64,000 nucleotides of DNA, from NCBI RefSeq assembly GCF_902167145.1, contig NC_050101.1, forward strand, positions 116,217,789-116,281,788. Reading direction: 5' to 3'. Position 1 is the first letter of the stretch, and each line of letters starts with the position of its first letter. Of this stretch, positions 32,764 to 44,333 are shown one piece after another. The notes beneath the pieces were generated by a model. That model was given only the letters and a program-made list of their open reading frames with translations, was not told where the DNA came from and did no database searches. Source of the stretch: Zea mays (Eukaryota > Streptophyta > Magnoliopsida > Poales > Poaceae). Made by a program: the position numbers and the translations under genes.

Positions 32764-35700
32764 GTTTATGCATCTGGGGGTTCAAGTTGGATTATCGACA
32801 GCGGATGCACAAACCATATGACGGGGGAGAAGAAGATGTTCACCTCCTACGTCAAGAATAAGGATTCCCAAGATTCAATTATATTCGGTGATGGGAATCA
32901 AGGCAAGGTAAAAGGGTTAGGTAAAATTGCAATTTCAAATGAGCACTCTATCTCTAATGTGTTTTTAGTAGAGTCTCTTGGATATAATTTGCTATCTGTT
33001 AGTCAATTATGCAACATGGGGTATAACTGTCTATTTACAAATATAGATGTGTCTGTCTTTAGAAGAAGTGATGGTTCACTAGCTTTTAAGGGTGTATCAG
33101 ACGGCAAACTTTATTTAGTTGACTTTGCAAAAGAAGAGGCCGGTCTAGATGCATGCTTAATAGCTAAGACTAGCATGGGCTGGCTGTGGCATCGCCGCTT
33201 AGCACATGTGGGGATGAAGAACCTTCACAAGCTTCTAAAGGGAGAACACGTGATAGGTTTGACTAACGTTCAATTCGAAAAAGATAGACCTTGTGCAGCT
33301 TGTCAAGCAGGTAAACAAGTGGGAGGAGCACATCACAGCAAGAATGTGATGACCACTTCAAGACCTCTGGAGCTGCTGCATATGGACCTCTTCGGACCCG
33401 TCGCCTATCTAAGTATAGGAGGAAGTAAGTATGGTCTAGTTATTGTTGATGACTTTTCCCGCTTCACTTGGGTGTTCTTTTTGCAGGATAAGTCTGAAAC
33501 CCAAGGGTCCCTCAAGCGCTTCCTCAGGAGAGCTCAAAATGAGTTTGAGCTCAAGGTGAAGAAGATAAGGAGCGACAACGGTTCCGAGTTCAAGAACCTT
33601 CAAGTGGAGGAGTTCCTTGAGGAGGAAGGGATCAAGCACGAGTTCTCCGCTCCCTACACACCACAGCAAAATGGTGTGGTAGAGAGAAAGAACAGGACGC
33701 TCATCGACATGGCGAGGACGATGCTAGGAGAATTCAAGACCCCCGAGTGCTTTTGGACGGAAGCCGTGAATACGGCTTGCCACGCCATCAACAGGGTCTA
33801 CCTTCATCGTCTCCTCAAGAAGACTTCGTATGAGCTGCTAACCGGTAACAAACCCAATGTATCTTACTTTCGTGTATTTGGGAGCAAGTGCTACATTCTA
33901 GTGAAGAAAGGTAGAAATTCTAAGTTTGCTCCCAAAGCAGTAGAAGGGTTTTTATTAGGTTATGACTCAAATACAAAGGCGTATAGAGTCTTCAACAAAT
34001 CATCGGGTTTGGTTGAAGTCTCTAGCGACGTTGTATTTGATGAAACTAATGGCTCTCCAAGAGAGCGAGTTGTTGATTGTGATGATGTAGATGAAGAAGA
34101 TGTTCCGACGGCCGCTATACGAACCATGGCGATTGGAGAAGTTCGGCCACAGGAACAAGATGAACGAGATCAACCTTCTTCCTCAACAATGGCGCATCCC
34201 CCAACTCAAGACGATGAACAGGTTCCTCAACAGGAGGCGTGTGATCAAGGGGGAGCACAAGATGATCATGTGATGGAGGAAGAAGCGCAACCGGCACCTC
34301 CAACCCAAGTTCGAGCGATGATTCAAAGGGATCATCCCGTCGACCAAATTCTTGGTGACATTAGCAAGGGAGTAACTACTCGGTCTCGATTAGTTAATTT
34401 TTGTGAACATTACTCCTTTGTCTCTTCTATTGAGCCTTTCAGGGTAGAAGAGGCCTTGCTAGATCCGGACTGGGTGTTGGCCATGCAAGAGGAGCTCAAT
34501 AACTTCAAGAGGAATGAAGTTTGGACACTGGTGCCTCGTCCTAAGCAAAATGTTGTGGGAACCAAGTGGGTGTTCCGCAACAAACAAGACGAGCACGGAG
34601 TAGTGACGAGGAACAAGGCTCGACTTGTGGCAAAAGGTTATGCTCAAGTCGCAGGTTTGGACTTTGAGGAGACTTTTGCTCCTGTGGCTAGGCTAGAGTC
34701 CATTCGTATCTTGCTAGCATATGCCGCTCACCATTCTTTCAGGTTGTACCAAATGGATGTGAAGAGCGCTTTCCTCAACGGGCCAATAAAGGAGGAGGTG
34801 TACGTGGAGCAACCCCCTGGCTTCGAGGATGAACGGTACCCCGACCACGTGTGTAAGCTCTCTAAGGCGCTCTATGGACTTAAGCAAGCCCCAAGAGCAT
34901 GGTATGAATGCCTTAGAGATTTTTTAATTGCTAATGCTTTCAAGGTTGGGAAAGCCGATCCAACTCTTTTTACTAAGACTTGTGATGAAGATTTGTTTGT
35001 GTGCCAAATTTATGTCGATGACATAATATTTGGCTCTACTAATAAAAAGTCTTGTGAAGAGTTTAGCAGGGTGACGACGCAGAAATTCGAGATGTCAATG
35101 ATGGGTGAGTTGAACTACTTCCTTGGATTCCAAGTGAAGCAACTCAAGGACGGCACCTTCATCTCCAAACGAAGTACACGCAAGATCTGCTGAAGCGATT
35201 TGGGATGAAGGACGCTAAGCCCGCAAAGACTCCGATGGGAACCGACGGACACACCGACCTCAACAAAGGAGGTAAGTCCGTTGATCAAAAAGCATACCGG
35301 TCAATGATAGGGTCATTACTTTACTTATGTGCTAGTAGACCGGATATTATGCTTAGTGTATGCATGTGTGCTAGATTTCAATCCGATCCTAAGGAGTGTC
35401 ACTTAGTGGCAGTGAAGCGAATTCTTAGATATTTGGTTGCTACGCCTTGCTTCGGGCTCTGGTATCCAAAGGGGTCTACCTTTGACTTGATTGGATATTC
35501 AGATTCCGATTATGCTGGATGTAAGGTTGATAGGAAGAGTACATCGGGGACGTGCCAATTCTTAGGAAGGTCCCTGGTGTCGTGGAAATCTAAGAAACAA
35601 ACCTCCGTTGCCCTATCCACCGCTGAGGCCGAGTATGTTGCCGCAGGACAGTGTTGCGCGCAACTACTTTGGATGAGGCAAACCCTCAGGGACTTTGGCT

Positions 35701-35963
35701 ACAATCTGAGCAAAGTCCCACTCCTATGTGATAATGAGAGTGCTATCCGCATGGCGGAAAATCCTGTTGAGCACAGCCGCACAAAGCACATAGACATCCG
35801 GCATCACTTTTTGAGAGACCACCAGCAAAAGGGAGATATCGAAGTGTTTCATGTTAGCACCGAGAACCAGCTAGCCGATATCTTTACCAAGCCTCTAGAT
35901 GAGAAGACCTTTTGCAGGCTGCGTAGTGAGCTAAATGTCTTAGATTCGCGGAACTTGGATTGA
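32764..35963 (+). pseudogene. Pol of element C, one-base deletion
   Basis: Protease [17 protein letters not shown]-pre-integrase [12 protein letters not shown] and CAACQAGKQ, integrase core HMDLFGPV / SDNGSEFKN / [22 protein letters not shown] and [10 protein letters not shown], RNase [23 protein letters not shown] and [11 protein letters not shown]. The frame runs from about 32758 to 35193 and then hits a stop. One C is missing near 35165 (atctccaaac against atctcccaaac in D), and the rest (35205-35963) is open in the next frame. No ATG starts pol. An acceptor-like TTTGCCTTGCAG precedes it, at 32752-32763. Confidence 0.93.
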
Positions 35964-36750
35964 ATTATAGCATACATGTGTTTATGCCTTTGATCATGTT
36001 CATTCTGCATTTTGTTGCTTACTATGGTGCTCAAGTTGTACAAACACTCCCTGGACCTCACAAGTCCGTTGCAAAGTGATGCACATGTTTAGGGGGAGAT
36101 GTGTTACAACTTGACCCTTTGAGACTAACCATATGCTTGAGTTTGCTTGATTTAGTCTCGAAGGAGAATTGAAAGGGAAAAGGTGGACTTGGACCATGAA
36201 AGACTTCCACTGCACTTCAATGAGAGGGTAACTTATTCCAAGTCCATCTCATAAACTCTCATTGCCTTTGTATTCTTATTGAAGATTTTGGTGAGGCAAT
36301 GGGGTTAAAGGGCCAAAGTTGATCCCGTTTTGGTGCTTGATGCCAAAGGGGGAGAAAATAAAGGCCAAAGCAATAAATGGATCAGCTACCACTTGAGAGA
36401 TTTGAAAATAGTAGAGTAGAGTTTTTGGTTTGTCAAAACTCTTCCATTGTCTCTTTTGTCAAAAGTTGGCTTCTTGTGGGGAGAAGTAGTGATTATGGGT
36501 AAAAAGGGGGAGTTTTTGAAATCTGTGATCAATCTCTTTTGGAATGACTCTATTTATGCTTCAACATGTGTGTTTGACATAGAGATAGAGATTTGAGTTT
36601 GATTTGTAAAAACAAACCAAGTGGTGGCAAAGGATGATCCATATATGCCAAAATTGAATAAAACTCAAATTTATTTTTATTTGAAGTGATTTTGCACTTG
36701 TTTTAGTTGCTTTATGTTGTGTTGGCATAAATCACCAAAAAGGGGGAGAT
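35964..36750 (+). other. Element C 3' leader and polypurine tract
   Basis: Non-coding stretch after pol with two internal purine runs (agggggagatg near 36090, aaagggggagaaaata near 36345). The polypurine tract aaaaagggggagat (36737-36750) abuts the 3' LTR. No gene is seen. Confidence 0.8.
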
Positions 36751-38020
36751 TGAAAGGGAAATGTGCCCTTGGGCCATTTCTAAGTATTTTGGTGATTAAG
36801 TGCCAACACAAGTGCTTAAATGTGAATCTATGCCCATGGATGAACAAAGTGCAAATCATGAGTAAAGGTATGTTTCTAAGCCTTAGTACATTGGTTTTGT
36901 ATACTAATATACCTATCTAAGTGTTAGAAACAGAAAGAAGAAAGAAGAGAAGAGTTGGCTGTGTACAGCCAAAAGGCTGTTTCGGTCTGGGGCACCGGAC
37001 TGTCCGGTGGTGCACCGGACAGTGTCCGGTGCGCCAGGCTGCCTCGGGCGAAGAAGCCGCTCTCGGGAATTTGCCAACGGCGTACGACTAAAATTCACCG
37101 GACTGTCCGGTGTGCACCGGACTGTCCGGTGAGCCAACGGTCGGCCGAGCCAACGGTCGGCCGCGGAATCTGCGCGCGACACGTGGCCTGGCCAACGGTC
37201 GGAAGGGGGCACCGGACTGTCCGGTGTGCACCGGACATGTCCGGTGCTCCAACGGCTCCCAGATCTTCAACGGTCGGCAACGGTCGACTGCGCTGTTTAT
37301 GGAAATAAATCGGGCACCGGACAGTGTCCGGTGTGCACCGGACTGTCCGGTGCGCCCGACGACAGAAGGCAAGGATGGCCTTCCAGATTTGTTCTCAACG
37401 GCTCCTAGCTGCCTTGGGGCTATAAAAGGGACCCCTAGGCGCATGGAGGAGGACACCAAGCATTCCTATAACATTCCTAAGCACCAAGACATCGATCTCA
37501 CACATTCGTTTCATTGTGATAGCATATAGAGCTCTTATGGAGTTGTGAACTCTTTGAGTTGCGTTGCGAGCTCTTGTTGCTGCTTGTGTGCGTGTTGTTG
37601 CTCTGATCTTTTGAAGTCTTGTGTGCGTTGCTCATTCCCACCCTTGCTCTGTGTTTCTTTGTGAACTTCAATTGTAAGGGCGAGAGGCTCCAGGTTGTGG
37701 AGATTCCTCGCGAACGGGATTGAGAAAAAGCAAGCAAAACACCGTGGTATTCAAGTGAGTCTTTGGACCGCTTGAGAGGGGTTGATTGCAACCCTCGTCC
37801 GTAGGGACGCCACAACGTGGAGTAGGCAAGCGTTGGTCTTGGCCGAACCACGGGATAAACCACTGTGTCATCTCTGTGTTTGATCTCTTGTGGTATTGTG
37901 TTTTGTTGAGACTCCTCTCTAGCCACTTGGCAATACTTGTGCTAACACTTAACAAGTTTTTGTGGCTATAAGTTTAAGTTTTACAGGATCACCTATTCAC
38001 CCCCCCTCTAGGTGCTCTCA
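36751..38020 (+). repeat. Element C 3' LTR
   Basis: 1270 bp. It matches the 5' LTR except for ten substitutions, a C-run change and a 16-bp tandem duplication (gagccaacggtcggcc, about 37130-37162) absent from the 5' LTR. TATA box at 37421-37428. Confidence 0.95.
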
Positions 38021-38120
38021 ATGATCAATTGGCCGATATATTTACAAAGCCATTGGATGAAACGAGATTTTGTACACTAAGAAGTGAAATGAATGTGATA
38101 GATCTCTCAAATGTGGCTTG
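38021..38120 (+). pseudogene. pol of element A, last 33 codons after the C insertion
   Basis: The first five bases, ATGAT, are the right target copy of element C. Rejoining across the insertion gives ...[16 protein letters not shown]..., the conserved end of copia RNase H, and stop TGA at 38118-38120. This proves that C landed inside the pol gene of A and that 29071 and 38021 were once adjacent. Confidence 0.93.
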
Positions 38121-39062
38121 AGGTTGAACGCACATGTGTAGTATTGCATTTCGCTTCTAAATATGCTCTCTACGCTATTTATTGGGTATTTTTGATGATT
38201 TTTTCATTCTAGATTGATCTAAGTAGTTTGCTATGAAAATGTGTATTCCTCAAATTCATAATGTGTGTATGCATGCATACTAACCCTTGGATTGGTCAAA
38301 ATGTCCATATATGAGCAACAAATCGGATTTGAAATTCAAAATCAGAAAATGGACAAAGTTTGAAGATTTGAGTATCAGGCTGCGGACCGTCCGCCTATGG
38401 ACCGTGGACCGTCCGCCGTATCAGGATCTGGACAGTCTGAGTCAGCAGTGCAGACAGTCTGAGTTACCACGGCGCGGACCGTCCGCCGCCCCTGCGTGGA
38501 CCGTCCGCGACAGGCAGTTAAATCGAGCTGAGCCAGTCAACTTGTCACTTTCATCCATTGACTCTCTTCTCACACTCTCCACTCGCCTAAAGGTCACTTT
38601 TGTCGATTGTGTGCGGACGGTGAAGTGAAGTTGCGCACGGATTGTCCGGAAGCTTGTGGGAAGTTCAACCAACATGTCTTCATCCCGGTATTTCATAATC
38701 TCATGGATTTCATCTAATTTCTTCAAATTTGGGGATTCTTCGGATTTTCTCTCTGATCTAAAATTGAGCAATAGATTCACAAATCTGATTGGTGGGATTG
38801 TTAGTGCTACTCATTATGAATGTTGTGCAAAAATTTGAACGAGTTTGGATGGATATTTTCTGTCGAATCGTCGATTGAATGATTGACGCGGCTAGGGTTC
38901 TAGAGAATCGCCCCTGGACGGTCCCGGACCGTTCGCCAGGTGGGCGCGGACCGTCCGGACCCGTGGCGTGGACAGTCCGGCCCTCTAGCGCGAACAGTCC
39001 GGACCCTGACAGAGAGTTGCACTTTCTTTCTCTATGATTGTGGCATTATCAACAATTCACCT
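38121..39062 (+). other. Spacer of element A between pol and env-like gene, with palindromes
   Basis: Non-coding. Two clusters of near-palindromes of the LTR type lie at about 38385-38515 (gcggaccgtccgc, cgtggaccgtccgcga) and about 38910-39005 (ggacggtcccggaccgttcg, gcggaccgtccgga). These are the same units that fill the U3 of the A LTRs. This spacer could hold a promoter or splice region for the downstream gene; that is inference. Confidence 0.6.
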
Positions 39063-40640
39063 ATGGATGTTTCTCACATTTATTATAGTGGTATGGGTGG
39101 TCTTCGGAAGAAGCTTGTCGGTCGCTTCAAATCAAAGCGCCCTCATGCAGAAGATGCAGACTACAATCCTACCACTGACTCAGAAGTCCAATCTTCAACT
39201 AGGGGCAGTGTATCTATGGTCACAGAAGACGTTCCGCATACTCATCCTAACTATCCGATTGACATCACAGGATGGACTTTTCCAAAGAGGAGGTTTTCTA
39301 TGGCAGAATATTGTTCCAGGAGGACTGTCAATCAATATGCTCTACCATCAGACACAAATGTTCAATTCTTTCACACTCAGCTCCAATTTGATGTCTTTTG
39401 GGGCACATTGATGGATACCAACTTTCACAAACATCAAGTGATTGATTGGACTTTTATGCTGGGACAATCAGTTATGGAGGACCTGATTCCAAAATTTGAG
39501 ACATGTGGTCTGTATCACTTTATGGGTCAGAGGACTGATTTCAGTGAGATGGCAGTAAAGCAATTCCTGGCCACTACTGAAATTGATATCGATGAGGAAT
39601 CCATCACATGGATGACTGGTTTCAAGAGATACTCTGCAACATTTGCCGAATTTGCAGCTGCAAATAGTCTAGATTATGGTACCATTTCAGCTGGGTTGAC
39701 TTATACACTGAAGATAACTTTGAAGACTTTAAGCAATTCTATGAGCCAGCAAGGCTGGGAATACCTAGGAGGTTTGGAGAGACAGCAGGACTGAGGCATC
39801 ATCCTGCTGTGATTAACAAAATTGCAAGAGTCACAATTCTTCCCAAGAGTGGGGACAAGAGCAAAATTAGAGACAAGTTCTGGAACATTATCCACAATGT
39901 CATGAATGGTGAGGTAATGAATGTTGTGCTGTTCATGATGAGACAGTTAAATGATCTAAAAATGGACAAAACCCAGTACTTAGCATATGCTCCTTACATT
40001 ATGGCTCTCATTAAAGCCAAGACCAGATTTGAGGGGCATTGTGAGATAGTTCATACACCTTTTAGACCCTTCAAGAATGAAATTGGGTTCCTCACCAGGC
40101 CAATTACTCCCTTCCTAGATGATGAGGAAGATCCTGGTTATGATGCAGGAGACGCTCCTGAAGCTGATGCAGAGCAGATGCCTCCTCCTCCACCTCCTCC
40201 CCAGCCTCAGCAGTACTGGCAGTCCTGGTCCAGCCTATTTTGACCCGTAGTTTCAGAACATGCAGCAAGGGCTTCAGACCCACATGGATAGCCGCTTCCA
40301 GGGAATGATGACCCATATGGACCAGCGCATGGATGCCATGCAATCTTGCTTTGATGATAACTGGGATGCGCTAAACACTGAGTACTCTGAATTTCGCAGT
40401 CACATCCAAGACCATGTCACTAATCCCATCATGAACAGACTCAACAACAAGCAACAGAGTTTTCAGGACAACATGGGAGCTCTGTCTAGTCAGTTTGACA
40501 ATCTCTCTACCAATGAAAGCATGCAAGAGATAAGTCAGAGGCAGCAGCAGCACCGGTAGGACTTTGGGTAGTTCTCCTCTCTCTTTGACACCTTCAACAC
40601 TCACTACTATAGCATGCATCCTCCACCAGGTGGTCAGTGA
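39063..40640 (+). pseudogene. Env-like / extra gene of element A, broken
   Basis: The probable start is ATG 39063 (MDVSHIYYSGMGGLRKK). A globular region follows with PKRRFSMAEYCSRR, LQFDVFWGTLMDTNFHKHQ, FETCGLYHFM and EESITWMTG; it resembles the 'putative plant transposon protein' domain found in extra genes of plant retroelements. A frameshift near 39698 moves the frame, which continues through ARVTILPKSGDKSKIRDKFWN to an acidic region and a run of prolines (near 40190). A second shift near 40220 and a TAG near 40248 come before a Met/Gln-rich helical tail (MDSRFQGMMTHMDQRMDAM) ending at 40640. No signal peptide or clear membrane segment is seen, so an envelope role is doubtful. Confidence 0.65.
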
Positions 40641-41288
40641 AGTCCCTCCTTTGTGGCAATTGATGCCAAAGGGGGAGAGAAGATAAGAGAAGTAAGATAA
40701 GTTGTCATATTAAGGGGGAGCTTGCATATTCAGGGGAGCTTGTTTATGTGGACATTGAGACTATGCATGTGCATGTTTACCATTTTATGTCTTATGCACT
40801 ATTTTATGTCTTATGCACTTGGTATTGGCTACTATTTGAACTCTATGTCTTATGCCTGTGGACATCTATTTGTAATATTCTGTGGGTTGAACTATGTGTG
40901 TTAAATCTTATGTTTAACTTAGTTCAAATTATTTTGTGAATGGTTAATCGAGGAGTGATTATAATTGCTGCGCTTACTTTACATATTATCTCTTGTATGC
41001 CTCGATAACCATGACTATAGGAAGATCTCCATCAAAACTCCGATCGATTATGTGTGTTGTATCTTCAGCTTGAAATATCATGCACACACATAGGGGGAGC
41101 TATTCCTACATTCTGAGTTTTATTGGGATTTATTTATCTCTCGGACAGAACTTCAGATCAAGATAAGTCCTATGAAACTCATCTCTAAAATCCTTCTTAT
41201 ACCTAAGGTATGAGGGAGATTTGGAAAAACAAAACTTCTCTTGGATATAATGTGTTGTGTTGTCATCAATTACCAAAAAGGGGGAGAT
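40641..41288 (+). other. Element A 3' non-coding region and polypurine tract
   Basis: It contains three G-rich purine runs (aaagggggagaga at 40669, taagggggagct near 40712, tagggggagct near 41091). The final tract aaaaagggggagat (41275-41288) primes plus-strand synthesis at the 3' LTR. No gene. Confidence 0.75.
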
Positions 41289-42970
41289 TGTGAATCATCT
41301 AGGCCCCTTAGTGATGTTTTGGTAATTAATGACAACTTTTTGTGGACTAACGGTTCTTGGAGAAATAAGAATGCAGGGTTGGACCACATAGAACAGGAAA
41401 TCTTGGAGATTTATAAGCATTGGTTGTGGATCAAGTGAAGGCAAAGGTATAACATAGGTTTTGTTTTGCCGGTCTCCAAGAGTTTAGAGAAGATACTTGA
41501 CCGGATTAATAGGCTAGATAGCCGTACTATTAAGAGGGGTCAATGACTTTGATCTGTGTAAAACTTAGTGCCTCATAGAGAATCTAGTGGTTGCATTTGC
41601 ATGAGGACTAACAACGCTTCAAATTTCATGTGTTAAAAATCCTTTCAAAAGCTTGTTTGAAAAGTGCCAAGTCTTGGGATGTGCAGACCATCCGGGCCTT
41701 GCGGGCGGACCGTCCGCGATCCTCTAGTGGTGTCCGAAGTGGGTTCACTTCTGACAGGTTATGTTCATTGTACTGCGGACTGTCCGGGCCTTGGGGCCGG
41801 ACCGTCCGCAGTCCTGACCAGAGAAGGCTGCTCTCGGCACAGTCCCTGAATTATAATGTGGACCGTCCGGCCTTGTTGGGCGGACCGTCCGCAGGTGCCA
41901 AATTTGGTTTGGGCAGGGACTGTGTGGTTTTTGGGATTTGTACTATGGACTGTCCGGAGGATAAGCCCGGACAGTACTGACTCCCATGTCATGGACCGTC
42001 CGGCCTTGTAGGCGGACGGTCCGCATGTGTTAACTCCACTTGGTCAGAGCTCCGGTGCTCCATGTTGCCAGGTTGTGGACGGTCCGGCCAAGGTGGGTGG
42101 ACTGTCCGGACCTCACTTTTCCGACAGCTCTGACAGATTTCAAACAGGAAAAACAGTCGTTATGTGTACGGCGGACCGTCCGGCCCTAGGGCGCGGACCG
42201 TCTGCGTGTGCCCAGAACATGTGTTTTTTGCTCATAACGCTTGGATTTGAGTGAGAGACTATAAATAGAAGGGTAGCTCGTGTGTGAGGGCTCTCTTGGC
42301 CATTCCTTGCACACATTGAGCTCATTTGTGATCCTCCAAGTCATTCTCTCACACCCATTGCTTGAGATTGCATTCTAGTGAGAGATTGAGTGTTCCTAGT
42401 GCATTTGCATCCATTGGTGATTCTTGAGGCACTAGGTGGTACACCGAGCAAGCGTCATCGGCTTGTTACTCTTGGAGGTTGCCGCCTCCTAGATGGCTCG
42501 GGTGTTGTCTCCGTCGAGCTCTCTAAGAAGATTGTGGAGAAGCTGCGGTGTTGATTGTGAGGGGTTTGCGCCTACCTCGTCGGAGCGGCAAAGGTGACAT
42601 TAGTGAAATCGAGGTATTGAGTGATTTCTTGTCCACTTGGCTCAAAGATCAAGCCGTGTCTTGATAGAGGAGCAAGTGAGAGCTTGAAGTCCACCTCAAC
42701 GTGGATTAGGGGTGATCGGCAAATCTTCGATACCACGGGATAAAATTCGGTGTCTTTATTTTCTTGCATTACTTATTGTCGTGCAAGTGATTAGTATTCT
42801 GTATATTGTTCATCAAGTATTCAATCACCTTAGTTGATTCTCATAGATTGTTTACTTGTTATCACTAGAGAATTTATACCTCTTGTTATATTGATTAAAT
42901 TTCCCCAGTGTTTTTTATTTTAGTCAAAACTGTCTATTCACCCCCTCTAGTCGGTGTCCTAGATCCTACA
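41289..42970 (+). repeat. Element A 3' LTR
   Basis: 1682 bp, uninterrupted. It starts TGTGAATC and ends GATCCTACA, followed by target copy ATCCC. It has CGGACCGTCCG-type palindromes at about 41690-42200 and an intact TATA box, tataaata, at 42260-42267. Confidence 0.95.
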
Positions 42971-42975
42971 ATCCC

Positions 42976-43802
42976 GAGTTTTGAGCTTTAGTACAAGTAG
43001 AAGAGGAAGGATGAATTTGCAACTCAACCTTTGACCCTATGTTGAAACCCCTTAAATCCATAGTTTTTATCAAACCTTAATCTTGAATTGTTTTCCTAGG
43101 TTCACAAAAACCTAACCGTAGAACTTGAAGATCCCAAAGTTTCATGGGGACAAGACTTACTTGGCGTTCTCAACGACAACTCGCAAGAGAAGCAGTTGCT
43201 CGGCCACCAAACTCGTGCGTGCACGGGTCAAGGGTGCCACAATAGAGTCGCTCGATAGTGGCATGGCCTACCCCTCTCGGATGGATACGTGCAACAGTAA
43301 GAGTCATGGTCGCTGGCACCACTTTGACGTACTCTCTCTCTCTCTCTCGTGTGATGGCCTAGAGAGTCAGAGAATAGAAGAAGACGACCACGACCGGGGA
43401 TGGAGAAGAATGAGCCAGGGTTTCACCCGTTGGTTAAATTTTGCGCCTTATATACTCAGGCGGGGTTCAATTTTGGTCGTCAGATCGATCTTGGACGGCT
43501 TAGATCAGATAGAGGTGAGCTAGCCAGATGAGGCCAAGCTAGGTGAGAAAGCAAAATCATACGATTCTTATACATTAACAGGTAAAAATATCTTAAGTTT
43601 GACCGAATTTTCATATAAAAGTCTCTATGTCAATGATATCAAATAAGCAATATATTTGATGGAAATCGATTCTATTGAATGGAGAGAACAATTACATCTC
43701 TATTTATATCGTCCAAGTTTCTGTGCATTAACAAAGAGACAATAGAGTAAATACAGAGCCCCTAATAACATTTTCACCTTCAATGAACACCCTTAGCAAT
43801 TG
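42976..43802. other. Right flank of the A insertion, unidentified
   Basis: This DNA was next to 12701 before A inserted. A (tc)n run is at 43333-43350. Read on the minus strand, 43440-43520 holds a TATA-like GTATATAAGG preceded by ccgtccaagatcgatctgacg, a promoter-like arrangement. The downstream frame is only a few dozen codons long with no known domain. It may be a remnant of a transposon or gene. Confidence 0.35.
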
Positions 43803-44215
43803 CCTAAGGGCCTGTTTGGAAGCGCACTCAATTATACAAATTGGGGTGCTTTCAAGTACGACAGTTTGTACTTCGTTTCTAAGAAACCAAAGAAGCTAGT
43901 CTTTCCTAGCTTAAACCAGTTTTGCCCGACAAATTATGTGCTGGCTTAGTTGGTTTGGTGGAAATTACCATGATTGCCTTTACGCTTGCTTTGTCTGATT
44001 TAAATGTTTAATTATTATTCGAAAATTTCAAATTTAAAATATGATTTTAAGCTATATTTGAAATTGAGAACAAATAAAAATGAAGGAAAAAATGAATCAA
44101 ATACTTTTAAAATAGAATAAAGGTAGATTTGTCTTTGTATATAAAAAATGCTAGAAACCGGTTTTCTAAACAAGTGGGCCCAAACATGCACATCCAGGTT
44201 TTTTTTCCTATATTA

Positions 44216-44333
44216 GGACTACTTTGGAAACCTCAAATCCCCTTCGGGATTGGAGGAGATTGAGGTGGAAATGAACTAATTTCCTCTCTAATCTCTTTCA
44301 ATTCCGAAAGGGATTTGAGTTTCCAAACTAGCC
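44216..44333. repeat. MITE with ~24-bp inverted ends (GG-CTAGTTTGGAAACTCAAATCCC)
   Basis: The left end ggactactttggaaacctcaaatcccc and the right end gggatttgagtttccaaactagcc are inverted repeats. The interior is also complementary (gagattgaggtgga / ctctaatctctttcaattcc), so the whole 118 bp folds back. Type resembles hAT-like grass MITEs. A target duplication is not clear. It lies about 1 kb upstream of the DUF538 gene. Confidence 0.75.

Larger units (their letters stand above)
29072..38020 (+). mobile_element. Copia element C (Ji/Opie-type), inside pol of A
   Basis: 8949 bp with 5' LTR 29072-30327, 3' LTR 36751-38020 and perfect ATGAT target copies (29067-29071, 38021-38025). LTRs begin TGAAAGGGAAATGTGCCC and end TAGGTGCTCTCA. 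Gag is intact and pol differs from an open frame by one missing base. By eye the LTRs show ten substitutions, a 16-bp duplication and a 2-base difference in a C run. It is same-strand with its host A. Ji and Opie share this LTR start and I cannot separate them. Confidence 0.95.
12707..42970 (+). mobile_element. Copia element A (SIRE/Maximus-like), host of two nested insertions
   Basis: Both outer LTR ends are visible, starting TGTGAATCATCTAGGCCCC and ending GTCCTAGATCCTACA. The whole is flanked by the 5-base duplication ATCCC (12702-12706 and 42971-42975), so it is one insertion event. Removing B (12893-22506) and C (29072-38020) with their target duplications leaves about 11.7 kb. Order is LTR, Met-tRNA primer site, gag, protease-integrase-RT-RNase H, an extra env-like gene, polypurine tract, LTR. 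Coding parts carry many stops and frameshifts. The size and extra gene suit large SIRE-lineage maize elements such as giepum; that name is a guess. Confidence 0.92.

Noticed and set aside
42976..43523. Possible gene with promoter on the minus strand
   Set aside because: A TATA-like box is present but the downstream frame is short and matches nothing I know; kept only as unidentified DNA.
43803..44200. Transposon beginning with gggcctgtttgg
   Set aside because: The start looks like a hAT-type end, but I could not find a matching inverted end or target copy.
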